Below are positions 1-7,255 of a stretch of DNA of 54,800 nucleotides, piece after piece. The stretch is from Vibrio sp. UBA2441. GTDB lineage: Bacteria; Pseudomonadota; Gammaproteobacteria; Enterobacterales; Vibrionaceae. The stretch is from positions 1 to 54,800 of the forward strand of contig DDQN01000012.1 of NCBI GenBank assembly GCA_002342685.1. Reading direction: 5' to 3'. Under the pieces are notes generated by a model. The model worked only from the letters and a program-made list of their open reading frames with translations, had not been told where the DNA came from and made no database searches. Position numbers and translations under genes: made by a program. Every line of letters begins with the position of its first letter. Positions within the stretch are counted from its first letter, which is position 1.

Positions 1-87
1 CCAGGCTTTAATTTCGTTTTCAAATGAGAAGTTTGAAAACAAAACTAGATGAAGTGCAACTATGTACTTTGTTTAGTAACAGATAGT

Positions 88-175
88 GGAGAGATGGCTG
101 AGTGGCCGAAAGCACCTGACTTGAAATCAGGCGACGGGCGACCGTCCTAGAGTTCGAATCTCTATCTCTCCGCCA
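88..175 (+). tRNA. serT-like: tRNA-Ser (anticodon UGA)
   Basis: The sequence folds as a class II tRNA. The acceptor stem pairs GGAGAGA (88-94) with TCTCTCC (165-171), followed by discriminator G172 and an encoded CCA (173-175). The anticodon arm is CCTGA-CTTGAAA-TCAGG, with anticodon TGA at 122-124. There is a long variable arm of the serine type and a TTCGAAT T-loop. It reads UCA codons. It stands alone here, followed at once by an intrinsic terminator. Such genes are common integration sites for islands, and accessory-looking genes follow, but no copy of its 3' end was noticed further along. Confidence 0.97.
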
Positions 176-185
176 CATTAAAAAA

Positions 186-211
186 GCCGCTAATTTATTA
201 GCGGCTTTTTT
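186..211 (+). terminator. Rho-independent terminator of tRNA-Ser
   Basis: A perfect stem, GCCGCTAAT / ATTAGCGGC, with a 2-nt loop is followed by six T residues. It begins 10 nt after the tRNA 3' end, so the tRNA is transcribed as a short unit. Confidence 0.93.
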
Positions 212-458
212 GCATTTGAAATTTGAAGATACATGAGAACTAAGCACTAAGTTGATTGCATATACCATTCTCAATAAAGAGTTTATTCCTTTTGTGGTTA
301 TCATTTCTGAACTAAAGGCAAATGAGTCTTAAAATTAAACGTTTTTCCACTACACTCTACTAATAACATTATTAATAATATTTCTCGTAACAAGGCTAGG
401 TAATTCCATTAAACAAGTAGAAATATTTGTTTGAAAGTGCTTAGTTGAGGGGCTAGAA

Positions 459-2777
459 ATGAAAATCAGACAAAAAATCACCTTATGGATGATAGGAGTT
501 GGTGTAATTCCAGTTCTTATTGCTTCAGTGTTATTGAGCTCTGTATCTACTGACGTTTCTAGTGAAGCTTTAAAAGAAGCAGCTCAAAAGCAATTAGTCT
601 CAATCCGCGACGCAAGAAAGACTCAGATAGAAGATTATTTTTTAACCATTCAGAACCAGATTCTTACCTTGTCTAATGACACTATGACAATTGATGCGAT
701 ACAGGCATTCAATCAGCATTTCCATGAGTTGCCTTCATATAGTGATAAACAATATGAAGAAGAACTATCCCATTACTATCGAAATCAGTTTGGAATGGAG
801 TATCAAAGACAAAATGATGGAGTATCTGCTGATGTTAATGGTTTATTTTCTCAGCTCAAGTCAGAAGCCATTTATTGGCAATGGAATTATATAAAGGATA
901 ATTCAAACGCTATGGGATCTAAGCATTTGCTTGATCGTGCAAAATCTGACCACCCGTACAATGATATTCATAAAAAATATCATCCTAAGTTTACAGAATA
1001 CTTAGAAAAATTCGAATATTACGATATTTTTCTGGTTGAAGCGAAAACGGGTGTTGTTGTCTATTCAGTGTTTAAAGAGTTAGATTATGCGACATCACTG
1101 ATAAACGGGCCTTTCTCTAACTCTGGTTTGGCTGAAGCCTACCGAAACGCGGTAAATACAGAGTCAAGTGATTCGATCTCTTTGATAGACTTTAAACCTT
1201 ACTTACCATCTTATCAGGCTCAAGCTTCATTCATGGCCTCTCCTATTTCTGATGATGACGGTGCTATGATTGGTGTACTCATATTTCAGATGCCAATAGG
1301 ACGAATTAACCACATGATGACCAGTGGTGGCGAATGGGAAAATAACGGTCTTGGTTTTTCTGGAGAAACTTACCTAGTTGGTGGAGACTATAAAGCGAGG
1401 AGTTTAAGTCGATTTTTATTAGAAAATGCTAAGGATTATCTAGCTGTATTGGAAGAAGGGGGAACGAGCAGCCAAATATTGAAACAGATTGAGACTAAGG
1501 AAAGTAATATTGGGCTTCAGGAAATTCGTACAGTCGGTACAAAAGCTGCACTCACTGGGGAAACGGGTTTTGAAATATTCCCAGACTACCGAAATGTTTC
1601 GGTTTTATCAGCTTATACGGCTTTAGATATATATAGCTTGAACTGGGTACTGATGAGTGAGATAGACGCAGATGAAGCCTTTGCTGGGGCTAAGGAGTTG
1701 AAAGATAAAATACTCGTCGATTCTACTATCACTGTTGTCATTATCTCAATCGTAGCCGTCGTGATTGGTATATTTGTCTCTCGAACAGTTACTTTGCCAA
1801 TCATTGGATTTAGTCAATTGATAAGCAAAGTAGAACGGGAGAATGATCTAACATACCGAAGTAAAATTGAGTCTAATGATGAACTAGGAGATATGGCTAC
1901 ATCATTTAATGGCATGCTAGAAAAATTCGCGACATTATTGGGTGAGGTTTCTAATTCTACTCATATGGTTGCTACCGCATCCGAGCAGTTAACAATAGCG
2001 GCTAATGAAAACGTTCAAGGAGTAGAGACTCAGAAAGTAGAAACAGAGCAGATTGCAACAGCAATGCATGAAATGACGATCACTGTCCAAGAAGTTGCAA
2101 GTAGGACAACTGAAGCTGCAACTGCTGCAAACACCTCAACTAAACAAGCAGAGCAAGGCAAGCTCGTCGTACAAAAAACATCAAAAGCAATTCAAACCCT
2201 TTCTAATAATATCCAACATGCCGCGAAAGTGATCCAAGAACTGGCCCGAGAAGGTGAAAATATTGATTCAGTTACTGATGTTATTAAAAATATCTCGGAG
2301 CAAACAAATCTGTTAGCGTTAAACGCAGCTATTGAGGCAGCTAGAGCGGGTGAGCAGGGTCGAGGATTCGCTGTGGTTGCAGATGAAGTAAGAACTTTGG
2401 CTCAACGAACACAAGATTCAATACATGAGATAGAGGAGACGGTAGAGCGTCTTCGCCTTGGTACCGTTGAGGCCGTCGAGGCAATGGATATGAGTCGAAA
2501 ACATGCGGAGCAAGGTGTTCAATTAGCCGATGAAGCAGCTAGTTCTCTAGATGCCATTGCCGCATCTTCAATCAATATCAGCGATTATAATGCACAAATA
2601 GCCAGTGCAGCTGAGCAGCAGAGTGCGACAGCGGAGCAGATGAACAAGAGTGTCGTTAATATAAGCGAGATAGCAGTACAGACAGCGGCTAGCTCTGAAG
2701 AGAGTGCAGTTTCGTCCGAAGAGCTTGCCCGTCTTTCTGCTAAACTACAAGAATTAGTGGCTCAGTTTAAAATGTAG
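459..2777 (+). CDS. Methyl-accepting chemotaxis protein with large periplasmic Cache-type sensor
   Basis: This is an inner-membrane chemoreceptor signalling to CheA/CheW. An N-terminal membrane segment lies at about residues 8-30. It is followed by an extracytoplasmic region of nearly 390 residues with dCache-like motifs (for example GETYLVG near 305 and GLNW/VLMSEID near 395-405). A second membrane segment lies at about 418-442, then a HAMP linker (about 445-500) and the cytoplasmic four-helix bundle. The highly conserved hairpin tip (EQTNLLALNAAIEAARAGE, GRGFAVVADEVRTLA) is at about 612-650. There is no C-terminal CheR-binding pentapeptide; the protein ends LVAQFKM. The start has a GAGGGG Shine-Dalgarno sequence. 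The ligand cannot be deduced. It is monocistronic, upstream of a convergent carbamate kinase gene. Confidence 0.93.
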   Translation: MKIRQKITLWMIGVGVIPVLIASVLLSSVSTDVSSEALKEAAQKQLVSIRDARKTQIEDYFLTIQNQILTLSNDTMTIDAIQAFNQHFHELPSYSDKQYEEELSHYYRNQFGMEYQRQNDGVSADVNGLFSQLKSEAIYWQWNYIKDNSNAMGSKHLLDRAKSDHPYNDIHKKYHPKFTEYLEKFEYYDIFLVEAKTGVVVYSVFKELDYATSLINGPFSNSGLAEAYRNAVNTESSDSISLIDFKPYLPSYQAQASFMASPISDDDGAMIGVLIFQMPIGRINHMMTSGGEWENNGLGFSGETYLVGGDYKARSLSRFLLENAKDYLAVLEEGGTSSQILKQIETKESNIGLQEIRTVGTKAALTGETGFEIFPDYRNVSVLSAYTALDIYSLNWVLMSEIDADEAFAGAKELKDKILVDSTITVVIISIVAVVIGIFVSRTVTLPIIGFSQLISKVERENDLTYRSKIESNDELGDMATSFNGMLEKFATLLGEVSNSTHMVATASEQLTIAANENVQGVETQKVETEQIATAMHEMTITVQEVASRTTEAATAANTSTKQAEQGKLVVQKTSKAIQTLSNNIQHAAKVIQELAREGENIDSVTDVIKNISEQTNLLALNAAIEAARAGEQGRGFAVVADEVRTLAQRTQDSIHEIEETVERLRLGTVEAVEAMDMSRKHAEQGVQLADEAASSLDAIAASSINISDYNAQIASAAEQQSATAEQMNKSVVNISEIAVQTAASSEESAVSSEELARLSAKLQELVAQFKM

Positions 2778-3104
2778 CAGAGTATAGATGAGATTTAAAA
2801 ACACAGCAGAGAAAGGCACGTCTCATTTTGTATTAAATAAAGTGATGCTTGTGTAGTAGTAATGGAACTAAAAGTATATTTTAGAACCATTACTGTTTTG
2901 TATAGAATGAAAATATTTATTCATTAAGTATTCATTAATTGTACAATTAACTTCATTGCTTTATGGAATGTTTATGTATAACAAATCTGTTAATGTGTAT
3001 TATTTAAATGATAGTCATGAAAATATATATTCACTTTTGTTATTTTATTATTCTTGATTCAAGTTAACTTCTGTATGAATAAATAACTTGTAACTTACTA
3101 GATA
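2778..3104. other. AT-rich gap between convergent mcp and arcC
   Basis: This is very AT-rich DNA with no open frame of note and no clear hairpin plus T-run for either neighbour. Nothing else is visible in it. Confidence 0.6.
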
Positions 3105-4010
3105 TTATTTACTAATATGTGTGCCAGTATCTCGGTTCATTACATTGAGTGCCTGATATAAATCACCAATATGCCCTGTACCACCAGACTCTGCAAAGTT
3201 ACAGCAAGCGTCTACTTTTGGTGCCATTGAGCCTGCCGCAAATTTATATTGTTTCATTTCTTTCACGGTGACTGCTTCTAGCTTTCTTTCGGTAGGTAAG
3301 CCCCAATCGACACAAGCATGTGACCCATCAGTAAGTATCAGGAGATCTGATGCGCCAATTTCTTTTGCGATAAGAGAGGCCGTCATATCTTTGTCGATAA
3401 CTGCTTCGAAGCCTGAAAGTTGTGTGCCATTTTCAATGACTGGTGCACCGCCGCCGCCGCCGCAAATGACGATATGGTCTTGTGCTAACAGGCATTTAAT
3501 AGCTTCAGATTCAATAACTCTCTTAGGAGCTGGAGAGGGAACGACACGACGCCATTTATCGCCGTCAGGCTTTATAACCCAACGGTTCTCCTCTGCAAGT
3601 GCTACCGCCGTGTCCTTATCATAAACAGGTCCGATAAACTTACTAGGGTCGGCAATAGCTGGATCCTTTTCATCAACAGCTACTTGAGTTAAGACGGTGG
3701 TTATGTTTTTACCTGGTAATTTATTTTTGAGACTTTGTTGCATCAGATATCCAACCATTCCTTGGGTCTCCGAGCCTAAAACATCGAATGGATATGGGGG
3801 GCAATCTTTATAAGCAAGATTTTGCAGAGCAAGTAAACCCACTTGTGGACCGTTACCATGAACAACCACAATACGGTACTTTTCATGCAATTTTGCTATA
3901 GCTTCAGAAGTCGCACCAATACTTTTTTTCTGATTGTCACAACTCATTATCTCGCCACGTTGCAATAATGCATTTCCGCCTACAGCAACAACTAAAATTG
4001 GTTTGTTCAT
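3105..4010 (-). CDS. arcC: Carbamate kinase
   Basis: The protein is 301 aa, the usual length for carbamate kinase of the amino-acid kinase fold. It makes ATP from carbamoyl phosphate and ADP, the last step of the arginine deiminase pathway, and acts in the cytoplasm. Diagnostic motifs are VAVGGNALLQRGE at residues 8-20, VVHGNGPQVGLL near 50, a glycine-rich CGGGGGAPV segment near 190, the IDKDMTASLIA lysine/aspartate motif near 212, and FAAGSMAPKVDA near 260. The other pathway genes (arcA deiminase, arcB carbamoyltransferase, arcD antiporter) are not beside it, which is unusual; they may lie elsewhere, or the kinase may serve another carbamoyl-phosphate route. Family assignment is secure; the pathway role is inference. 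Confidence 0.93.
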   Translation of the reverse strand: MNKPILVVAVGGNALLQRGEIMSCDNQKKSIGATSEAIAKLHEKYRIVVVHGNGPQVGLLALQNLAYKDCPPYPFDVLGSETQGMVGYLMQQSLKNKLPGKNITTVLTQVAVDEKDPAIADPSKFIGPVYDKDTAVALAEENRWVIKPDGDKWRRVVPSPAPKRVIESEAIKCLLAQDHIVICGGGGGAPVIENGTQLSGFEAVIDKDMTASLIAKEIGASDLLILTDGSHACVDWGLPTERKLEAVTVKEMKQYKFAAGSMAPKVDACCNFAESGGTGHIGDLYQALNVMNRDTGTHISK

Positions 4011-4080
4011 AGTAAATCCCTTATTTATTGCGTTATTTATGTTTGCGCATATAAGAATATAAATAGTCGCTAATTAATGT

Positions 4081-4110
4081 GATTGAAATTCAATTTTTAG
4101 AATTGAAATC
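4081..4110. promoter_or_regulatory. Imperfect palindrome upstream of arcC (possible operator)
   Basis: GATTGAAATTC, 8 nt, then GAATTGAAATC: an inverted repeat matching at 9 of 11 positions. It also contains two direct copies of ATTGAAAT exactly 20 bp apart. It lies 71-100 nt upstream of the arcC start. It does not clearly match the ArgR or FNR consensus; the binding protein is unknown. Confidence 0.3.
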
Positions 4111-4371
4111 TTTGTTTGTTTCTCGTTTTTTATGTAAAAATAATATTTTTTTCTTCTGTTTATTGAAGTGTTATTCTTGGTTTTTTTTAATTTGGCAATG
4201 AAATAACAACCTTCTAAAATGAAAGTTGAATATCAATTCAGATTAATAGACTATCTATTTCTAAATGAAAATAGGCATTAATTTTGTCAGTTTAGTGAGT
4301 GCTAGATCAAACTTTGCCTTTTCGCTTTAAATTATCTTCCTATATAAGAATCTATTTTTGAGGAGAAATAT

Positions 4372-4455
4372 TTGACCAGAATCAAAATTACGATGCAGTT
4401 TGTCTTTGGGTTAAAAATCGAGCGGTTAGCTCACAATTATGTTCTTTTTAGATGA
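4372..4455 (+). CDS. Possible 27-aa peptide ORF with strong ribosome-binding site
   Basis: A TTG-initiated frame of 27 codons ending in TGA lies 5 nt after GAGGAG, a strong Shine-Dalgarno sequence at 4360-4365. A TATATA-like -10 element is at 4341-4346. The frame is basic and hydrophobic and resembles nothing I know. It ends about 100 bp before the hairpin at 4563-4590. A chance ORF is a real possibility. Confidence 0.2.
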   Translation: MTRIKITMQFVFGLKIERLAHNYVLFR

Positions 4456-4555
4456 GAAAAAATCGATACTTGGTTTCAGTGCATTCAAATGGTTGAATTA
4501 TAGATAACATCGAGCATACACGCGCTATGGGTAGATTCGGTAAGCTTAGCCCATA

Positions 4556-4742
4556 AAGTAAAAAAACCAATCTACAAGCGTAGATTGGTTTTCTATATGC
4601 GTATAATTTTGTATTGTATGTGTGACGCATATTTACCTAGCCATCCTAAAGGAATTTTTCCCCTAAACTCAGAAAAGAGATAGCTCTATGTCAAAATTTT
4701 GATATTAACCAAATCAAAGAGATATTCACTTACTGATAGGAT
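4556..4742 (-). ncRNA. Putative quorum-sensing-controlled small RNA
   Basis: This is a predicted leftward transcript of roughly 180 nt. Its start is placed about 7 nt after a TATTAT -10 element (4749-4754), itself exactly 21 nt downstream, on the minus strand, of a near-perfect lux box (4776-4795). It ends at an 11-bp perfect hairpin with seven U residues (4563-4590 and beyond). No credible ORF lies within it: the only longer frame runs straight through the terminator, and short ones lack ribosome-binding sites. It does not contain the conserved Qrr target-pairing core. Function is unknown; existence is inferred from promoter and terminator geometry. Confidence 0.5.
4557..4590 (-). terminator. 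Strong intrinsic terminator, leftward
   Basis: Read on the minus strand, AACCAATCTAC - GCTT - GTAGATTGGTT is a perfect 11-bp stem with a 4-nt loop, followed by a run of T residues. On the plus strand it is followed by only four T residues, so it should act mainly leftward. Confidence 0.8.
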
Positions 4743-4748
4743 GCTAAA

Positions 4749-4754
4749 ATAATA
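4749..4754 (-). promoter_or_regulatory. -10 element of lux-box-dependent leftward promoter
   Basis: TATTAT on the minus strand (5 of 6 to TATAAT). The 21-nt gap from the lux box equals the gap between the lux box and TATAGT in the V. fischeri luxI promoter. No good -35 hexamer is present, as expected for a LuxR-activated promoter. Confidence 0.55.
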
Positions 4755-4775
4755 GCATTTCAATAATAAAATTTT

Positions 4776-4795
4776 ACCTGTTTGATCCGACAGGT
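4776..4795. promoter_or_regulatory. lux box between luxR1 and the divergent small RNA
   Basis: ACCTGTTTGATCCGACAGGT: perfect 6-bp inverted arms ACCTGT/ACAGGT with an 8-nt spacer, 16 of 20 identical to the V. fischeri lux box. It ends 11 bp before the luxR1 ATG, so relative to luxR1 it lies in the leader or at the promoter start, a position expected to repress. Relative to the minus strand it is centred near -43, an activating position. Confidence 0.85.
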
Positions 4796-4806
4796 TTTGG
4801 GTGGAA

Positions 4807-5580
4807 ATGATGTTTAACCTAGATGAAACCACCGCATTGGTCACTGAGTTATCATTAGCAACAAGTATTGAGTCGGTAAGTCAAATTCTCGTGCGCTTAA
4901 CCGCTCTTTTTGATTATGACTACTTTTTGCTGGGTTGGTCTGTACCATTCTCTATTACTCGTAGTGATCCGTTTATTTTGGATAATTACCCTGATTTGTG
5001 GCGAGAAAAGTATGATAGACAAGATTTTATTAACATAGATCCGGTGGTTAAGCACTGTTTACAAAATAGTGCAGCGATTACATGGGCGGATTTACAAAAG
5101 AATAAATTATCATTATCTGAGAAGTCATTCTTTTCTGAGGCTAAAAAGTCCGGTTTAATCGGTGGTTATACCGTTCCTATTCGTGGAAATAGAGGTGAAG
5201 CAGGGCTCCTTAGTTTCGCATCGGGGAAAAAAGAAAGTAAGTTTTCTGAATCAGAACAGCTCACCATTTATACTTGGGCTCAGGCAATAGCTCCTGTTGC
5301 ATTCTCTACTGTTTCTAATCTGATTGGAACTGAGCAGCAAGCTGATGTTGCATTGACCAAAAGAGAGAAAGAGTCGTTGCTCTGGGCTGCGGAAGGAAAA
5401 ACAACATGGGAAATATCACAGATTCTGGATTGCAGTGAACGAACAGTTTTTTTCCATCTCAATAACGCAACCAAGAAATTAGATGCTGCAAATCGTTATC
5501 AAGCAATTAGTAAGGCAATCTTATTGGGCTACATTAAGCCGGATTTAAAATCTGGGAACACCACTCTGATTAAAGATTAG
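4807..5580 (+). CDS. LuxR-family AHL-responsive transcriptional regulator (LuxR1)
   Basis: A 257-aa quorum-sensing regulator with an N-terminal autoinducer-binding domain and a C-terminal LuxR helix-turn-helix. Counting from the preceding in-frame GTG at 4801, the AHL-pocket residues W67, Y71, D80 and W95 keep exactly the spacing of TraR W57/Y61/D70/W85, and a glycine pair follows in GGYTVPIRG. The DNA-binding part runs from LTKREKESLLW to the recognition helix in CSERTVFFHL. Start: ATG 4807 (or 4810) follows GGGTGGA; GTG 4801 would overlap that site. The nearby lux box suggests autoregulation. It pairs with the luxI gene 108 bp downstream and is a paralogue of the second regulator at 6260-7048. 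Confidence 0.92.
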   Translation: MMFNLDETTALVTELSLATSIESVSQILVRLTALFDYDYFLLGWSVPFSITRSDPFILDNYPDLWREKYDRQDFINIDPVVKHCLQNSAAITWADLQKNKLSLSEKSFFSEAKKSGLIGGYTVPIRGNRGEAGLLSFASGKKESKFSESEQLTIYTWAQAIAPVAFSTVSNLIGTEQQADVALTKREKESLLWAAEGKTTWEISQILDCSERTVFFHLNNATKKLDAANRYQAISKAILLGYIKPDLKSGNTTLIKD

Positions 5581-5616
5581 AGCTTAACTTATTGAAAGTT
5601 AACTTTTTATTTAGTC

Positions 5617-5636
5617 AACTGTAAGTTCTGACAGGT
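5617..5636. promoter_or_regulatory. lux box upstream of luxI
   Basis: AACTGTAAGTTCTGACAGGT: 15 of 20 identical to the V. fischeri lux box and 15 of 20 to the box at 4776-4795; one arm is perfect and the other has one mismatch. A weak -10 (GTTAAT, 5656-5661) follows 19 nt later, which centres the box near -41.5. This is the normal activating position and gives positive feedback on AHL synthesis. Confidence 0.75.
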
Positions 5637-5688
5637 CAAAACTTAACTCGTAATTGTTAATTTTTCATCTCCATAAAGGAGGTGAGAA

Positions 5689-6273
5689 ATGCGATACGAT
5701 ATTAGTTACGGAAGTTTTACGGATATCCCGAAAGCCACATTTAATGATGTATTAAAGTTACGACATAAAGTATTTATTGGCAGATTGAACTGGGAATTGA
5801 GCTCTGATGAGGGGCTAGAAAAAGATGAGTATGATACCGCTTCGGCTTCCTATATATATGTTCAAAAAGAGGCCTGTATCGTTGGATGTTGGCGGATTAT
5901 ACCTACAACAGCCTCATACATGTTGAAGGACACTTTTAACGTTATGCAAGGTGGACTTCCTACGATTTCCGACCCTTCAATATGTGAACTTAGCCGATTT
6001 GCTGTGGACAAAGAGTCGGTAGAGTCTAGCCATAAAATCAGTGATATCACCGTCTCTATGTTTAAAGGCGTTCAGCAATATGCTCATTCACATAAAGTTC
6101 ATGAATATATTACGGTAACTTCACTGGCTGTAGAGCGCATTTTAAAAAGGATTGGACTTCCTTTTGAACGTTTTGGTGATAAAAAAGTACATAAACTAGG
6201 AGAAACAAAAAGTGTCGCTTTACGATTCATTATGAATAATGAATTTGATGAGTGGATTCTCAATAACTCTTAA
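5689..6273 (+). CDS. luxI-like: LuxI-family acyl-homoserine-lactone synthase
   Basis: A 194-aa cytoplasmic enzyme that makes an N-acyl-homoserine lactone from S-adenosylmethionine and acyl-ACP. All the invariant residues of the family are present: R25, F29 and W35 in the N-terminal part, D46 and D49 (DEYD), R69 (CWRIIPT), and E100/R103 (CELSRF). The VTS motif near 143-145 falls in the region linked in other synthases to acyl C3 substitution, but the product cannot be called from sequence. A very strong AAGGAGGTGA ribosome-binding site lies 5 nt before ATG. A lux box lies 53 bp upstream of the start. The 3' end overlaps the convergent luxR2 by 14 bp. Confidence 0.96.
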   Translation: MRYDISYGSFTDIPKATFNDVLKLRHKVFIGRLNWELSSDEGLEKDEYDTASASYIYVQKEACIVGCWRIIPTTASYMLKDTFNVMQGGLPTISDPSICELSRFAVDKESVESSHKISDITVSMFKGVQQYAHSHKVHEYITVTSLAVERILKRIGLPFERFGDKKVHKLGETKSVALRFIMNNEFDEWILNNS

Positions 6274-7048
6274 CTGGTGAATCTACGGTTGGTGATATCT
6301 GTCCAGTAAGTAATGCCTGAGAGACAGTTTGAGTGCGTGTATACGTATTTAACTTCTCTCGAGCATTTTGTAGATGAAAATTAATTGTTCTTTCTGAGCA
6401 GTTAAGAATTTGTGAAATCTCCCAAGAGCTTTTTCCATCAGCAACCCACATTAAGCATGTTTTTTCTCTCTCCGTTAAATGGTTTGTTCCTGATTGTGAA
6501 GTTATTACTGGTTGAGGTAACCCAGCGATTTTTGGATTTTGTTTAATGAGGTCGTATAACCGCAATGAGAGTAAGGAAGCTGTGGCCATATCATTGACTA
6601 TATCTTTCGACACATTATTGGTTTTAGAAGCAAAGCTAAGAACGCCTTTTTCACCTAAAATACCGTGAATGGGTACACTAAATCCATTAGATAGCCCATA
6701 TGCAGCCGCTTCTTTCATTACCTTCAATTCATCGGGACAAGTTAGGTTCTTAGTGAGTTTATTCCATAAAATAGGTGATGCGCTTTTCACGCTATAGGAT
6801 ATGATGGGATCTTTTTTAATATACTGATTTTCATCGTACTTTAATCTCCATTTTATTGGGTAGTTGCTGAGAATAAAATGATTTGAGCGATTCATGTTCT
6901 TTGGTGCGGAAAAGCCAAACAGAAAATAGTCGTAACCTAGAGTGTGGCTTATCTGTTCCAAGTAGGACTGCACAATGGAAGGATGTGGGTTTGTTGTCAT
7001 TGAATCTATACAAATCTGTGTAAGCTCAAATACTTTTTCGTTTTTCAT
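6260..7048 (-). CDS. LuxR-family AHL-responsive transcriptional regulator (LuxR2)
   Basis: A 262-aa second LuxR-type regulator, convergent with luxI. The AHL-pocket residues W67, Y71, D80 and W95 are all kept, so it should bind a lactone rather than being a degenerate regulator. The C-terminal helix-turn-helix starts at LTEREKTCLMW and closely matches LuxR1 (both read WEISQIL-CSERT--FHL-NA--KL), so the two look like an ancient duplication with diverged sensor halves. No lux box is evident upstream; a different dyad is present at 7063-7091. A role as antagonist, co-activator or sensor of a foreign signal is open. Confidence 0.9.
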   Translation of the reverse strand: MKNEKVFELTQICIDSMTTNPHPSIVQSYLEQISHTLGYDYFLFGFSAPKNMNRSNHFILSNYPIKWRLKYDENQYIKKDPIISYSVKSASPILWNKLTKNLTCPDELKVMKEAAAYGLSNGFSVPIHGILGEKGVLSFASKTNNVSKDIVNDMATASLLSLRLYDLIKQNPKIAGLPQPVITSQSGTNHLTEREKTCLMWVADGKSSWEISQILNCSERTINFHLQNAREKLNTYTRTQTVSQALLTGQISPTVDSPVKSY

Positions 7049-7062
7049 AATACCTCGTTGAC

Positions 7063-7091
7063 TCTAATAAGTTGATAATCTTGTTATTAGA
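7063..7091. promoter_or_regulatory. Dyad upstream of luxR2 (possible operator)
   Basis: TCTAATAA, 13 nt, then TTATTAGA: perfect 8-bp inverted arms 15 bp upstream of the luxR2 start codon. It could be a repressor operator or a 5' leader hairpin. It is unlike the lux boxes in this window. Confidence 0.35.
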
Positions 7092-7255
7092 ATAACCAAG
7101 GTTGGCTTATGTGGATGAGCTAGCTTAGATGTACCTTAAGTCTACCTTACTCAATGAGAACATAAAAAATTGTTGCTACTCGTATCATTTATACCAAATT
7201 TTATAACTGAGACCTTTTATCTGACCTATATTGAGTGTATGCAAGGAGGTATTTC

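Noticed and set aside
3268..3624. 118-codon plus-strand frame opposite arcC
   Set aside because: A shadow frame of the clear carbamate kinase gene.
4448..4630. 60-codon minus-strand frame inside the predicted small RNA region
   Set aside because: It runs through the 11-bp terminator hairpin, whose stem would sit in the middle of the frame; it resembles no known protein.
4556..4742. Qrr-type quorum-sensing small RNA
   Set aside because: The conserved Qrr core is not present and there is no sigma-54 promoter; the promoter is lux-box type.
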